NCBI GenBank assembly: GCA_028277645.1
Contig: JANQFV010000051.1
Span: 61,376-125,375, forward strand
From: Phycisphaerae bacterium
Lineage (GTDB): Bacteria; Planctomycetota; Phycisphaerae; UBA1845; Fen-1342
Direction: 5' to 3'
DNA length: 64,000 nt
A program made the translations under genes and the position numbers. A model generated the notes under the pieces. That model searched no databases and was not told the DNA's origin. It saw only the letters and a program-made list of their open reading frames with translations. Within the stretch, counting starts at the first letter, position 1; each line of letters begins with the position of its first letter. Positions 45,552-53,804 of this stretch are shown here, in pieces.

Positions 45552-46405
45552 GCAGCGTTGAAGCCGTCAACGAAGCCTGGCAGCCGCGCTTGGCCAGACT
45601 CGGCCTGACCGAACTCCGCAGTCTCCTGGACGACGAGCCGCCTGACGAGTTACTGCCCGGGTCATGGCAACCACTCGTCAAGGACGGCCTCGGCCGCCGC
45701 GAGCGCTGGCGCTGGGAGCCCCCCGACACGTCAAACGGAGCTGTATACCTCAAACGCTACTTCCGTACGCCGCTGAAGACACAACTCGACCGCATCCTGC
45801 GTCAGAGCAGTCGCCGCGGCCGCGGATGGTGGGAGTATCACCTGTCGCGGTTCCTCGCCGAACACTCTGTCGCGTGCGTCCAGGCCATCGCGGCCGTCGA
45901 TGCCATGACCGGACACCTCGAGCGCCGCAGCGCCGTACTCTTCGCAGAAGTTGCCGGCGACGCCTTCGACCGCGTCTGGCCAAAGCTGTGCATCCAGAAC
46001 GCGCCGATCACCGGCGGTCACAATCGCCACGCCGTGAACCGCGCTCTGGCACGCTTCGTTTCGTCCTTTCACCAGACCGGTTACGTGCATCGCGACCTGT
46101 ACCTGTGCCACGTGTTCGCCGACATCGATCCGTCCGCCCAGCGCGCACCGCAATTTGCGCTGATCGATCTCGCCCGCGTCTTCCGACCACGCCTCCGCCG
46201 AACCCGCTGGCTCATCAAGGATCTCGCCCAGCTCGACAGTTCCGCCCGCCGAATCGGCGCCACGCGCACTGATCGCTTCCGCTTTCTCGTGTACTACCTC
46301 AGCCTGCACCCCAGTGCCCCGCGTGTCCGCTGGTTTGCGCGCCGCATCACGCGCAAGAGCGACTGGATCCTCCGCCGCATCGCACGCAAAGAGCATCGTG
46401 GATGA
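45548..46405 (+). CDS. LPS-kinase-like protein 2 (WaaP/Kdo-kinase superfamily)
   Basis: A 285-residue paralogue of the preceding protein with a GTG start in a GTGA overlap. It has GAVYLKRYFRTPLKTQLDRIL for the nucleotide-binding part, and a conserved catalytic loop YVHRDLYLCHVF with the Asp present, then ALIDLARVF. It is the likely active phosphotransferase adding phosphate to an LPS core sugar. Having two adjacent kinase genes resembles waaP/waaY-type loci. Confidence 0.88.
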   Translation: MSSVEAVNEAWQPRLARLGLTELRSLLDDEPPDELLPGSWQPLVKDGLGRRERWRWEPPDTSNGAVYLKRYFRTPLKTQLDRILRQSSRRGRGWWEYHLSRFLAEHSVACVQAIAAVDAMTGHLERRSAVLFAEVAGDAFDRVWPKLCIQNAPITGGHNRHAVNRALARFVSSFHQTGYVHRDLYLCHVFADIDPSAQRAPQFALIDLARVFRPRLRRTRWLIKDLAQLDSSARRIGATRTDRFRFLVYYLSLHPSAPRVRWFARRITRKSDWILRRIARKEHRG

Positions 46406-47589
46406 AAGTCGCCATCGTCCAGGAGCATGTCGACACGACTCGCGGCGGAGCCGAGACGTCCACCGTCGAAATGGCCCGCTGCCTGGCCGCGCTCGGCGTC
46501 GACGTGTCATTGCTCTACAGCAACGTTGCCGACGCCGCCCCGTTTGTCCGTGACAACGTCACCTACCTCGCCATACCGACGGGCAAAGGCGCGAAACCGT
46601 TACGCACCTATCGCTACCTCCAGGGTGCAAACAGGCTGTGCCGCGCCGAGCACTTCGACGTCGTCCACGCCGTTACACCCTGCCTGTGCGCCAACATCTA
46701 CCAACCCCGCGGCGGAACATACCCGGAGACGATTCGGCGCACGCTCGCCCGCTATGCGCCCCCCGGGCGCTGGCTGCGCTCGCTCGCCCGCAGACTCAAC
46801 ATCCGCCAACGCTTTCTACTCCGCATCGAACGCCGACTGCTCACGCGCCGCCGCACAGTTCACGTCGCCGCGGTGTCGGACTACGTCCGTCGCCAGGTCG
46901 TCAACGGCTACAAGGTGCCCACCGAACGCTGCCGTGTCGTCTACAACGGCGTCGACTTCTCCCCGCTGTCCGAGCCGGACGCAAGCCGTGAACGCCGGAA
47001 TCTGCGCACCGCACTCGGCTTGACCGATGAGCAGCCCCTGCTGCTCTTCGTCGCACACAATTACCAACTGAAAGGCCTGCGCGAATTGCTCATCGCGTTG
47101 ATGAAACCCGCCAGTGCTGGACATACGCTCGTCATCGCCGGTCGCGACAACCCGCGCCCCTACCGCGCGCTTGTCGAGCGGACGAGCCGTCACACCAGCA
47201 TCCACTTCGTCGGCACAAAGACGCCCGTGCGTTCGTGGTATGCGGCGGCGGACGTGCTCGTCCACCCGACGTGGTACGACCCGTGCAGCCGCGTCGTGCT
47301 CGAAGCCCTGTGCGCAGGCCTGCCCGTCGTAACGACAGAACTGAACGGTGCCGCCGAGGTCATGGACGCCGCCCGCCACGGCGCAATCATCCCCACGCCC
47401 AACGATCCGGACGCACTGATCACCGGCATCAACGAGGCACTGGGGCCCACAATCCGCGCGAACTGCCAAGCCGATGCCCCCGCGTTCTGTGACAAGCTCT
47501 CCATGGCCCGCCACGCCCGAGAATTACACGAGTTCTACCAGCACGCCTTGGTCAGTCAATCGCCAGCCAGCGCTGACCGCACTTCCTGA
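46402..47589 (+). CDS. Glycosyltransferase family 4 (LPS core, WaaG-like)
   Basis: A 395-residue GT-B enzyme: N-terminal acceptor domain starting MKVAIVQEHVDTTRGGAETSTVEMA, VVYNGVDFSPL at the interdomain region, FVAHNYQLKGLRELLIAL and the donor motif DPCSRVVLEALCAGLPVVTTELNGAAEVM with its EX7E pair. It transfers a hexose to the LPS core. The start overlaps the kinase stop by 4 bp (ATGA). Its 3' end overlaps the convergent BshC-like gene by 34 bp. Confidence 0.92.
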   Translation: MKVAIVQEHVDTTRGGAETSTVEMARCLAALGVDVSLLYSNVADAAPFVRDNVTYLAIPTGKGAKPLRTYRYLQGANRLCRAEHFDVVHAVTPCLCANIYQPRGGTYPETIRRTLARYAPPGRWLRSLARRLNIRQRFLLRIERRLLTRRRTVHVAAVSDYVRRQVVNGYKVPTERCRVVYNGVDFSPLSEPDASRERRNLRTALGLTDEQPLLLFVAHNYQLKGLRELLIALMKPASAGHTLVIAGRDNPRPYRALVERTSRHTSIHFVGTKTPVRSWYAAADVLVHPTWYDPCSRVVLEALCAGLPVVTTELNGAAEVMDAARHGAIIPTPNDPDALITGINEALGPTIRANCQADAPAFCDKLSMARHARELHEFYQHALVSQSPASADRTS

Positions 47590-49103
47590 TTGAGCCTCAG
47601 TAGCGTCTCGTGCGCGTGCAGCGCGTAGAAGTACTCGCGGTCCAACGCATCTCGCCGCAATTCTAGTTGTTGTTGCAGACTCTCCACGCGCCGGTCGTAC
47701 TCCGCCGGCCTCCACGAATCCGTCTCGATGATCTGCGCGCTGACCCGCCGCAGCTCGCGAAAGACGGTCTTCCGTTCGGACCGCGGTGCCCGCTGCACGC
47801 GCAACTCATCCGATCGCCGCACCAGTTCCGCGCGCTGCTGCACCAGCCCCTGCGGCGCACGCTCGAGGTGCCGCTGTGGATTGAAGCGAATGTCACGGGC
47901 GGCCTGACGCGCCTGCCGCACGTCGTCCACACTGACGTCCGGAGCGGTCAACGGCAAGTGCAACGTCGCGGTCACGCAACAAGCCGGCCGCGGCGGCACT
48001 CCCAGCGCGGCAACGATGAATTCCTCCATCATCTCGTCATATTTCGCGCCGCCGATTCCATGAATGAACATGTCCGACAGAAACAGCCGCGCAAAGGCCG
48101 ACAACGTCAACGCCCGCGGACGCACGCGCCAACCCTCACGCTCCAGCGCCCAGGGCTCCGCATGCCGTGCGACACTCCCGAACTTCGCTCGCCGAACAAT
48201 GGACACCGCCTGCCGCTCGGCCAGCAGCTCCAATTCATCGCCGCGCGAACGGACAAAGAGCCTTCGTCGCGGTGATCCCGGCCGGCCGATCCAGAACGGT
48301 AGCTCGCAGGCGTCCCCGTGCTTCGCCAACGGCGGCACCGGTCGCCCGGCCGCACGCACGCGATGTCGCTTCCGATACGCCCGTTGGGCCGCGTTGTACG
48401 TATTGACGATCTTCTCAGCATCGAGCGCACAATGCGCGACGAACGCGCGAAACACGCTCGTCTGCGCCAAGGTTGAGATACGCAGCTCGCGCACGCTTTC
48501 CAGATCAAGCGACTGCTCAGTCGCGGCTCGCGCCGCCGCCATCGCCGACACGTACTCCGGCCGCGCCGCATCAGTCGTCAGCCAAGCGTACGCAAAAGTG
48601 CGCAGCAGCGACTTGTCATAGAACTCGTACAACGACGCAAATCGCGCAAAGAACTGCAGCCAGTGCTCGCGCGGTGCCACTCCCTGTTCCTCGTACGGCC
48701 GCGCCACATCAACATTCGGGATCGCGACATTCACCCGCCGCAAACCGCCCGCGGTCGTTTGTGGCAGGATCAGGTGCGCCGACTTGGGCAGGTCCGAGTC
48801 AACCGTAAGAAACACCGCCGTTCCGCCCGTCTGCTGCGCCAAGTCGTGCACCGCCAGCGTTTTTGCGAACACGCCCGCATGCACGAACTCCGGCTGATGG
48901 CCAGCAACGACCACCGGCCCCGCCAACTCGAGTTCTCGAAGCAACTGCGTTCGCAAATCCCCCAGGGTAGTGTCCAGCATCGGCGTAGTAGCGAATTGCT
49001 CATCCGGGCTGGAGCGCAGCGCCGCCCGAATCTCCCCACCCCCGGGTTCGACGAGCACCTCCAGGTGTTCCCGAGGTGCCACCAACCGTGCGAAATCCAT
49101 CAT
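47556..49103 (-). CDS. BshC-like protein of unknown function
   Basis: A 515-residue protein starting MMDFARLVAP at 49103 in an ATGA overlap with the GT2 gene. Residues about 60-140 (VVVAGHQPEFVHAGVFAKTLAVHDLA, TVDSDLPKSAHL) recall the Rossmann part of the bacillithiol-synthase BshC family; a later LTLSAFARLFLSDMFIHGIGGAKYDEMMEEF segment is very distinctive. The C-terminus is a long charged coiled coil. No other bacillithiol gene is in the window, so a ligase role is only a hypothesis. I would call it conserved-hypothetical with BshC-like features. Confidence 0.6.
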   Translation of the reverse strand: MMDFARLVAPREHLEVLVEPGGGEIRAALRSSPDEQFATTPMLDTTLGDLRTQLLRELELAGPVVVAGHQPEFVHAGVFAKTLAVHDLAQQTGGTAVFLTVDSDLPKSAHLILPQTTAGGLRRVNVAIPNVDVARPYEEQGVAPREHWLQFFARFASLYEFYDKSLLRTFAYAWLTTDAARPEYVSAMAAARAATEQSLDLESVRELRISTLAQTSVFRAFVAHCALDAEKIVNTYNAAQRAYRKRHRVRAAGRPVPPLAKHGDACELPFWIGRPGSPRRRLFVRSRGDELELLAERQAVSIVRRAKFGSVARHAEPWALEREGWRVRPRALTLSAFARLFLSDMFIHGIGGAKYDEMMEEFIVAALGVPPRPACCVTATLHLPLTAPDVSVDDVRQARQAARDIRFNPQRHLERAPQGLVQQRAELVRRSDELRVQRAPRSERKTVFRELRRVSAQIIETDSWRPAEYDRRVESLQQQLELRRDALDREYFYALHAHETLLRLNQEVRSALAGD

Positions 49104-49849
49104 GCGTTCAGCGGGCACGGGCGTACCAAGACACTCGCGCAATTCGGCAGGATCGGTTCGCGCTGCAACTCGCGGACGAACACGCTGAGGTAGTGTTGCA
49201 GACGCGCCGCCGCATCATCCAGCGTCCCACCAAAGGCACGACTCTGATCCAGGTAGATCCGCCGTACCGGGATCTCGCGCACGCGCAGCCCGGCACGTAT
49301 GCACTGTACCCAGAACTGTAGCGGAAAGGCATACCCCGGCTCGTCGAGGTCGAGTCGCGCCATCGCCGCCACGCGATGCGCCTTGAACCCGCAGAACGAA
49401 TCTGTCACGCGCAGGCGCAGAATCTGTTCCAGCAGACCGTTGATCGTCATGTTGATTCGCCGCCGCTCGGGCGGTGCATCGTCGTCGTCGGGGTGCGAGA
49501 TCAGATAGCGCGAACCGCTGATCACGTCCGCGTCGTCCACCGCCGCCGCGGCGACGAATTCCGGAATCTGCGCCGGCTCGTGTTGCTCGTCGCAGTCGAC
49601 CGTGATCACCCAGTCAAACCTGTGCCGGTTTGCGTACTGAAACGCGTGAATGAGGCTCTGCCCATACCCACGGTTCTCCGCGTGAGTAATTACGGCCAGT
49701 CCAGGTGTGTCCTGCAGAATCGCCGCCGTCCCATCGGTCGAACCGTCATCAATCACGAGGATGTCACCCGCGTACCTCCGCACAGCTTCCAGCACACCGG
49801 CCAGGTATCGCTGCTCGTTGTATACGGGTATCGCTACGAGAGTTCGCAT
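49100..49849 (-). CDS. Glycosyltransferase family 2 (DPM1-like)
   Basis: A 249-residue GT-A enzyme: LVAIPVYNEQRYLAGVLEAVR, ILVIDDGSTDGTAAIL, and the metal-binding WVITVDCDEQHEPAQIP, then SGSRYL. It resembles polyprenyl-phosphate mannose/glucose synthases but has no membrane helix. It is upstream of and overlapping the BshC-like gene by 4 bp, 85 nt after the diacylglycerol glycosyltransferase. Confidence 0.92.
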   Translation of the reverse strand: MRTLVAIPVYNEQRYLAGVLEAVRRYAGDILVIDDGSTDGTAAILQDTPGLAVITHAENRGYGQSLIHAFQYANRHRFDWVITVDCDEQHEPAQIPEFVAAAAVDDADVISGSRYLISHPDDDDAPPERRRINMTINGLLEQILRLRVTDSFCGFKAHRVAAMARLDLDEPGYAFPLQFWVQCIRAGLRVREIPVRRIYLDQSRAFGGTLDDAAARLQHYLSVFVRELQREPILPNCASVLVRPCPLNA

Positions 49850-49934
49850 GTGCGAGCATCACATCAGAGCTAATTGGATTTCAGGGCTGGTACCCACGCC
49901 CGACGTTCGATTGTTCGAGTGTACTCGGCGAATG

Positions 49935-51074
49935 TCAACTGGCCGCCGCCGTCAGCAGTTTCAGGGCGTTCGCCGCGATCCGCTCTGCCGCGTCTGGCCG
50001 CGCGATCGCGCCAACTCCCTCCCGAAGCCTTGCAAGCCGATCGTTGGTAGACAGAAGCGAACCAACGCGATACCCCAATAGACGCGGGTTGTTGACTTTG
50101 ATCGCCGCCCCGCTCTCCAGCAGAAAATCGCTGTTCCGCGCTTCCTGTCCGGGAATCGGGTTTACGACGACCAGCGGCACACCGCAGGCTAGCGCCTCCG
50201 ACACCGTCAGCCCGCCGGGCTTGCTGACGATCAGGTCGGCCGCCTGCATCCACTCGTGCATCCGATTCGTATATCCAACCACCCGTACGGGGCGCGACGT
50301 CCCCTCGGCCAGCCGCCCCAACCGTCGGCGCAAGCGCTCGTTGCGACCCGCAATCACCACCACCTGTCCGTCCGACGACATGGTCAACAACTGCGCGAAC
50401 AGTTCCGCGATCGGCCCGACGCCGAACCCCCCACACAACAGCAATACCGTCGGCACGTCGACTGCAATTCCGCACCGCTGCCGTGCCTCGGCGACGTCCA
50501 GCTTGCTCGTGAACCCCGGCCGCACCGGAATGCCCGACACAATGATACGTTCCTCACCGACACCCCAGGTCGTCAGGTACCGCTTGCCGAGCTCGGTCGC
50601 CGTGTAATACCGTTCCGTCGGCTCCTGCACCCACATGCGATGCGTCTCGAAATCCGTCGTCACCGTGACCTGTGGACAATCAAGCTGCCCCTGCCGCCGA
50701 AGTTGCGCCACGAACTCCGCCGGCAGAAAATGCGTGTTCACGATCAGATCCGGCCGGCGATAACGTACATACCGCGTCGTAGGCAGCTTGTTGAGATTCT
50801 GCACGGTTACGCGCAAGCGCTCGCGCAGCCTCCCGTCTCGGTCCGTGGCGTCGTACAGCCAACCCATTGCCGCCGGCGCGTGCCGCACCAGCCCCAGATA
50901 ACCACCCGCGTACAACCGCCGAAAGAACGCGTTCGAAATCCGCAGCACATCCAGAACTTCCACGTCCGCCCCCGGCCGCGCCGCACCAAACGCATGCGCC
51001 AGCGCATCGGCCGCCACGAGGTGCCCGGCTCCCGTCGACGCCGTCAGAATCAGTATCGTCGGCGATTCCGCCAT
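49935..51074 (-). CDS. Diacylglycerol glycosyltransferase (MGDG synthase-like, GT28)
   Basis: A 379-residue GT-B enzyme with the MGDG-synthase N-terminal domain (ILILTASTGAGHLVAADALAHAF) and a GT28 C-terminal domain (VLLLCGGFGVGPIAELFAQLL, VGYTNRMHEWMQAADLIVSKPGGLTVSEALACGVPLVVVNPIPGQE). It transfers sugar from a UDP-sugar to diacylglycerol, making glycolipid. The ATG follows the rnpA stop directly (TGAATG). Confidence 0.9.
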   Translation of the reverse strand: MAESPTILILTASTGAGHLVAADALAHAFGAARPGADVEVLDVLRISNAFFRRLYAGGYLGLVRHAPAAMGWLYDATDRDGRLRERLRVTVQNLNKLPTTRYVRYRRPDLIVNTHFLPAEFVAQLRRQGQLDCPQVTVTTDFETHRMWVQEPTERYYTATELGKRYLTTWGVGEERIIVSGIPVRPGFTSKLDVAEARQRCGIAVDVPTVLLLCGGFGVGPIAELFAQLLTMSSDGQVVVIAGRNERLRRRLGRLAEGTSRPVRVVGYTNRMHEWMQAADLIVSKPGGLTVSEALACGVPLVVVNPIPGQEARNSDFLLESGAAIKVNNPRLLGYRVGSLLSTNDRLARLREGVGAIARPDAAERIAANALKLLTAAAS

Positions 51075-51485
51075 TCACTCGGCCTCGCGTTGTCGGTTGC
51101 GCCGCAGAATGCGCTTACTCACCCGCCGCGCCAGCTCGCACAGCGACCGCTGACTCCCCTCCAGATCCAGCGGCACGCCCGCCCGCGGCGTACACACCAG
51201 ATCAATGCCCTCGGGCAGATCATGCTGCTGCAGCCGGAACGCCTCGCGCAGCAGCCGCTTCAGCCGGTTGCGCTGGACGGCGTTGCCATGCCGTCGCCCG
51301 ACGATCAGCCCCAGCCGCGTGAGCTTACCGTCATTCGGCAGCGCCCACAGCGTGATCCGTCCGTCGCCGATCCGCTCGCCCGTGCGCACCACCCGATCGA
51401 AGTCCTGATGCCGTACGATCCGCCGCCGCCGCGAGAATCCGAAGCGTCGCGAGGGGCCGCCGCTGCGTTCCGGTGAACTGGTCAC
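51075..51485 (-). CDS. rnpA: Ribonuclease P protein component
   Basis: A 136-residue basic protein: RRRRIVRHQDFDRVVRTGER, then the RNR signature AVQRNRLKRLLREAFRL, and DLVCTPRAG. It is the protein cofactor of the RNase P ribozyme that matures tRNA 5' ends. In most bacteria it follows rpmH and precedes yidD/yidC; here it lies 6 nt after a dipeptide epimerase gene and immediately before a glycolipid transferase, so the usual rpmH-rnpA block is broken up. Confidence 0.93.
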   Translation of the reverse strand: MTSSPERSGGPSRRFGFSRRRRIVRHQDFDRVVRTGERIGDGRITLWALPNDGKLTRLGLIVGRRHGNAVQRNRLKRLLREAFRLQQHDLPEGIDLVCTPRAGVPLDLEGSQRSLCELARRVSKRILRRNRQREAE

Positions 51486-51491
51486 AAGGGC

Positions 51492-52523
51492 CTATTCTAT
51501 TGCTGCCGCGGGACTTGCGACAACGCCCAGGCCGGGCTGTCCCCCGAGGCTCAGCACGCTGCCTTCGCACGCGATGCCCGTCCACGGATCGTCCGCCAGC
51601 AGCAGATATCCGTCCAGGTCAGCATGGTCGAGCAACGACGCGAACTGCATCGCGGGCGCGATCGCCAAGGAGCTGCTGACGAAACAGCCGGCCATGACCT
51701 GCAACCCGAAGCCCCGTGCCAGCGTAATCATCCGCAGCGCCTCGCGAATGCCGCCGCACTTGGTCAGCTTGATGTTGATGCCGTGTACGTGATCGCGCAA
51801 TCGCACGACATCAGCGGGCCGCTCGCAGTCTTCGTCCACGAAAATCGGTGCCACATCCAGATCACGTAGCCCGCGCAAGTGCTCCCAGTCGGTCCGCTTC
51901 AACGGTTGCTCGATCAGCGTCGGCCGATATTGAGCCAGGAAACGAATGCGCTCCTCCGCCTCCGCCGGCGTCCAGGCCTCATTCGCATCCAGATAGAGCG
52001 GCCCGTCGAACTTCGAGCGGATCAGCTCGAGCGTCTGCTCGTCCGTTTCCACACCCACTTTGATCTTCAGCGCTTCGTAGCCGGCCGCGAGCGCTTCATC
52101 GATCTTCACCCGCGTCAAGTCCGGGTCCGCCACGCCGATCGTGAACGTTGTCCGAATCTGCGGCGGATCGAGGCCGAGCATCCGCCACACCGGCACGCCC
52201 AGCTTCTTCCCGCACCAGTCGTACAACGCCGATTCGACGCCGGTAATCGTTGCCCGCTGATCGTCGTGCCGCGCGATCAGCCGCGCGACAATGCTCTCGA
52301 GCGCAAACGGATCATCATCCAGCAACTCCCGACACGATTGCAACACGGATTCGGCGGCTTCGAGCGTCTGCCCGTACAACGCGCTCGGCACGATATCGCC
52401 GTAGCCGACGATGCCATCTTGTTCGAACCGCACGACGACAGTCTCGACTTCGTCCAGTCCCCCGCGCGAAGTCGCGAAACGGTGTCGCGGATAGACCGTC
52501 TGCCGTTGCCAGCTAAGCTTCAT
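51492..52523 (-). CDS. Enolase-superfamily dipeptide epimerase
   Basis: A 343-residue enzyme of the muconate-lactonizing/L-Ala-D/L-Glu-epimerase subgroup: ALKIKVGVETDEQTLELIR with the catalytic KxK, metal ligands in LYLDANEAW, LIEQPL and FVDEDCE, and the second catalytic Lys in INIKLTKCGGI. It probably epimerises a dipeptide, as in murein peptide recycling. The start at 52523 overlaps the upstream stop (ATGA); an ATG 9 nt further upstream is also possible. Confidence 0.9.
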   Translation of the reverse strand: MKLSWQRQTVYPRHRFATSRGGLDEVETVVVRFEQDGIVGYGDIVPSALYGQTLEAAESVLQSCRELLDDDPFALESIVARLIARHDDQRATITGVESALYDWCGKKLGVPVWRMLGLDPPQIRTTFTIGVADPDLTRVKIDEALAAGYEALKIKVGVETDEQTLELIRSKFDGPLYLDANEAWTPAEAEERIRFLAQYRPTLIEQPLKRTDWEHLRGLRDLDVAPIFVDEDCERPADVVRLRDHVHGINIKLTKCGGIREALRMITLARGFGLQVMAGCFVSSSLAIAPAMQFASLLDHADLDGYLLLADDPWTGIACEGSVLSLGGQPGLGVVASPAAAIE

Positions 52524-52840
52524 TCGTCCCATGCCTGTAGTGGTCCGTCGGGTCGATCGGCGATGACGTCATCCAGCGCCGACACGCTGATGATCGCGCT
52601 CCGCTCCACGAAGACCCGTCGACGATTGACGTTCTTGATTCCCTCGCGTTCCAGCAGGTGCGCGTCGTTGACGTAACGCTCCTTGCTGCTGTGGCCCTCG
52701 TTGCGGTCGTGTACGTCCGCTTCCGCCAGCCAGTAACCCCGCTCGTCGTACGCCTCCAGCAGCCCGATGTACACAATCGCGCCCTGGGTATCGAGCACCA
52801 CCCGGCGATTCAAAAAAGCGTCCAGCGACGGCTGACTCAT
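52520..52840 (-). CDS. Small Sm-like (SH3-fold) protein
   Basis: A 106-residue protein: FLNRRVVLDTQGAIVYIGLLEAYDERGYWLAEADVHDRNEG and, after an acidic loop, GIKNVNRRRVFVERSAIISVSALDDV. The strand order with a conserved DVHD in the middle and an INVNRR-type second motif is that of LSm/Hfq-like barrels, though this is by pattern only. It is translationally coupled (ATGA) to the epimerase gene and, through it, to rnpA. An RNA-binding role is possible. Confidence 0.6.
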   Translation of the reverse strand: MSQPSLDAFLNRRVVLDTQGAIVYIGLLEAYDERGYWLAEADVHDRNEGHSSKERYVNDAHLLEREGIKNVNRRRVFVERSAIISVSALDDVIADRPDGPLQAWDE

Positions 52841-52941
52841 GACACATCCAGTCTGCTACCACCACGCGAGCATTGGCATACTCTCGCGCAGCTCGCGAGC
52901 CATTGTATGGCGCGGCCTGCCACCGCACCACGCGGCCACTA

Positions 52942-52984
52942 CCCCCCCTCCCTGGCAGGGAGGGGATGGGGGGAGGGTCAAGCG
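52942..52984 (+). repeat. Dispersed G/C palindromic repeat copy
   Basis: CCCCCCCTCCCTGGC / AGGGAGGGG hairpin with tail ATGGGGGGAGGGTCAAGCG, in the gap between the divergent Sm-like and recO genes. It is the most complete member of the repeat family seen at 1.9, 24.8 and 29.5/30.5 kb. Confidence 0.65.
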
Positions 52985-53038
52985 TGCGACCGGTTGGGCG
53001 CAACGACCCCATCACTCCCCCGCTGCGACGAACGCGCA

Positions 53039-53044
53039 TACGAT
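53039..53044 (+). promoter_or_regulatory. -10 box 7 nt before recO
   Basis: TACGAT is followed by 7 nt and the ATG at 53052. There is no Shine-Dalgarno and no clear -35. Confidence 0.4.
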
Positions 53045-53051
53045 AAGCGTC

Positions 53052-53792
53052 ATGCCCATCCAGTCCGACCAGGCCCTGGTACTCCGCCTGACGGAGTTCT
53101 CCGAAACGTCACAGATCGTGACACTCTTCGGCCACCGGCACGGCCTGCTGCGCCTCATCGCCAAAGGCGCGCGCCGCAGCACCAAGACCCGCTTTGCCGC
53201 CGGCTTGGACCTGCTCGAGCTGGGCGACGTCAGCTACGCCCCACCCCGCGGCGACGCTCAGCTTGGCACGCTTACCGAGTGGTCGCAGCGCGACAGCTTC
53301 TCCGGCCTGCGCTCCGAAGCCGTGCGCCTCTTCGGCGGACTCTACGCCGCCGAACTGGTCGCGACGCTGACCGAGGTCGATGACCCGCATCCGGAACTGT
53401 TCGACGCGCTGCTGCGCCTGTTGCGCGACCTGTCCGGTCACGCGACGGCGGACAGCGCACCAACCCCCGCGGATGCGCTGGCCCGGTTCCAGAACGCCCT
53501 GCTGACATCAATCGGCTATGCCCCCGATCTCCAGAACTGCGTGGACTGCAAGCGCCCGCCCACCGCCGGCGGCGTGATCTACTTCAGCCCCGCCGCCGGC
53601 GGCCTGCTCTGCCGCGACTGCGAACTGCACCACGTCGAAAAACGCAGCATATCCCACGAACTGCTGCGCACCGCCCCCGGCACGGGAAACGGCCCCGCCT
53701 GGGTTACCCTGCTCGACTATCACCTCACCCACATCGCCGGCCAGCGCTTCAAGACGATGAAGCAACTCGAGCCGGCGCTGCGCAGGGCGTAG
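53052..53792 (+). CDS. recO: DNA repair protein RecO
   Basis: A 246-residue protein: an N-terminal OB-fold (ALVLRLTEFSETSQIVTLFGHRHGLLRLIAKGARR), a helical middle, and a zinc site in CVDCKRPP and CRDCELHH. It loads RecA onto gapped DNA with RecF and RecR. The start at 53052 is preferred; the frame continues upstream through the repeat, but that part has no RecO similarity. It is convergent with the WD40-dockerin gene, 12 bp between stops. Confidence 0.92.
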   Translation: MPIQSDQALVLRLTEFSETSQIVTLFGHRHGLLRLIAKGARRSTKTRFAAGLDLLELGDVSYAPPRGDAQLGTLTEWSQRDSFSGLRSEAVRLFGGLYAAELVATLTEVDDPHPELFDALLRLLRDLSGHATADSAPTPADALARFQNALLTSIGYAPDLQNCVDCKRPPTAGGVIYFSPAAGGLLCRDCELHHVEKRSISHELLRTAPGTGNGPAWVTLLDYHLTHIAGQRFKTMKQLEPALRRA

Positions 53793-53804
53793 GTCTTGGT
53801 TGAT

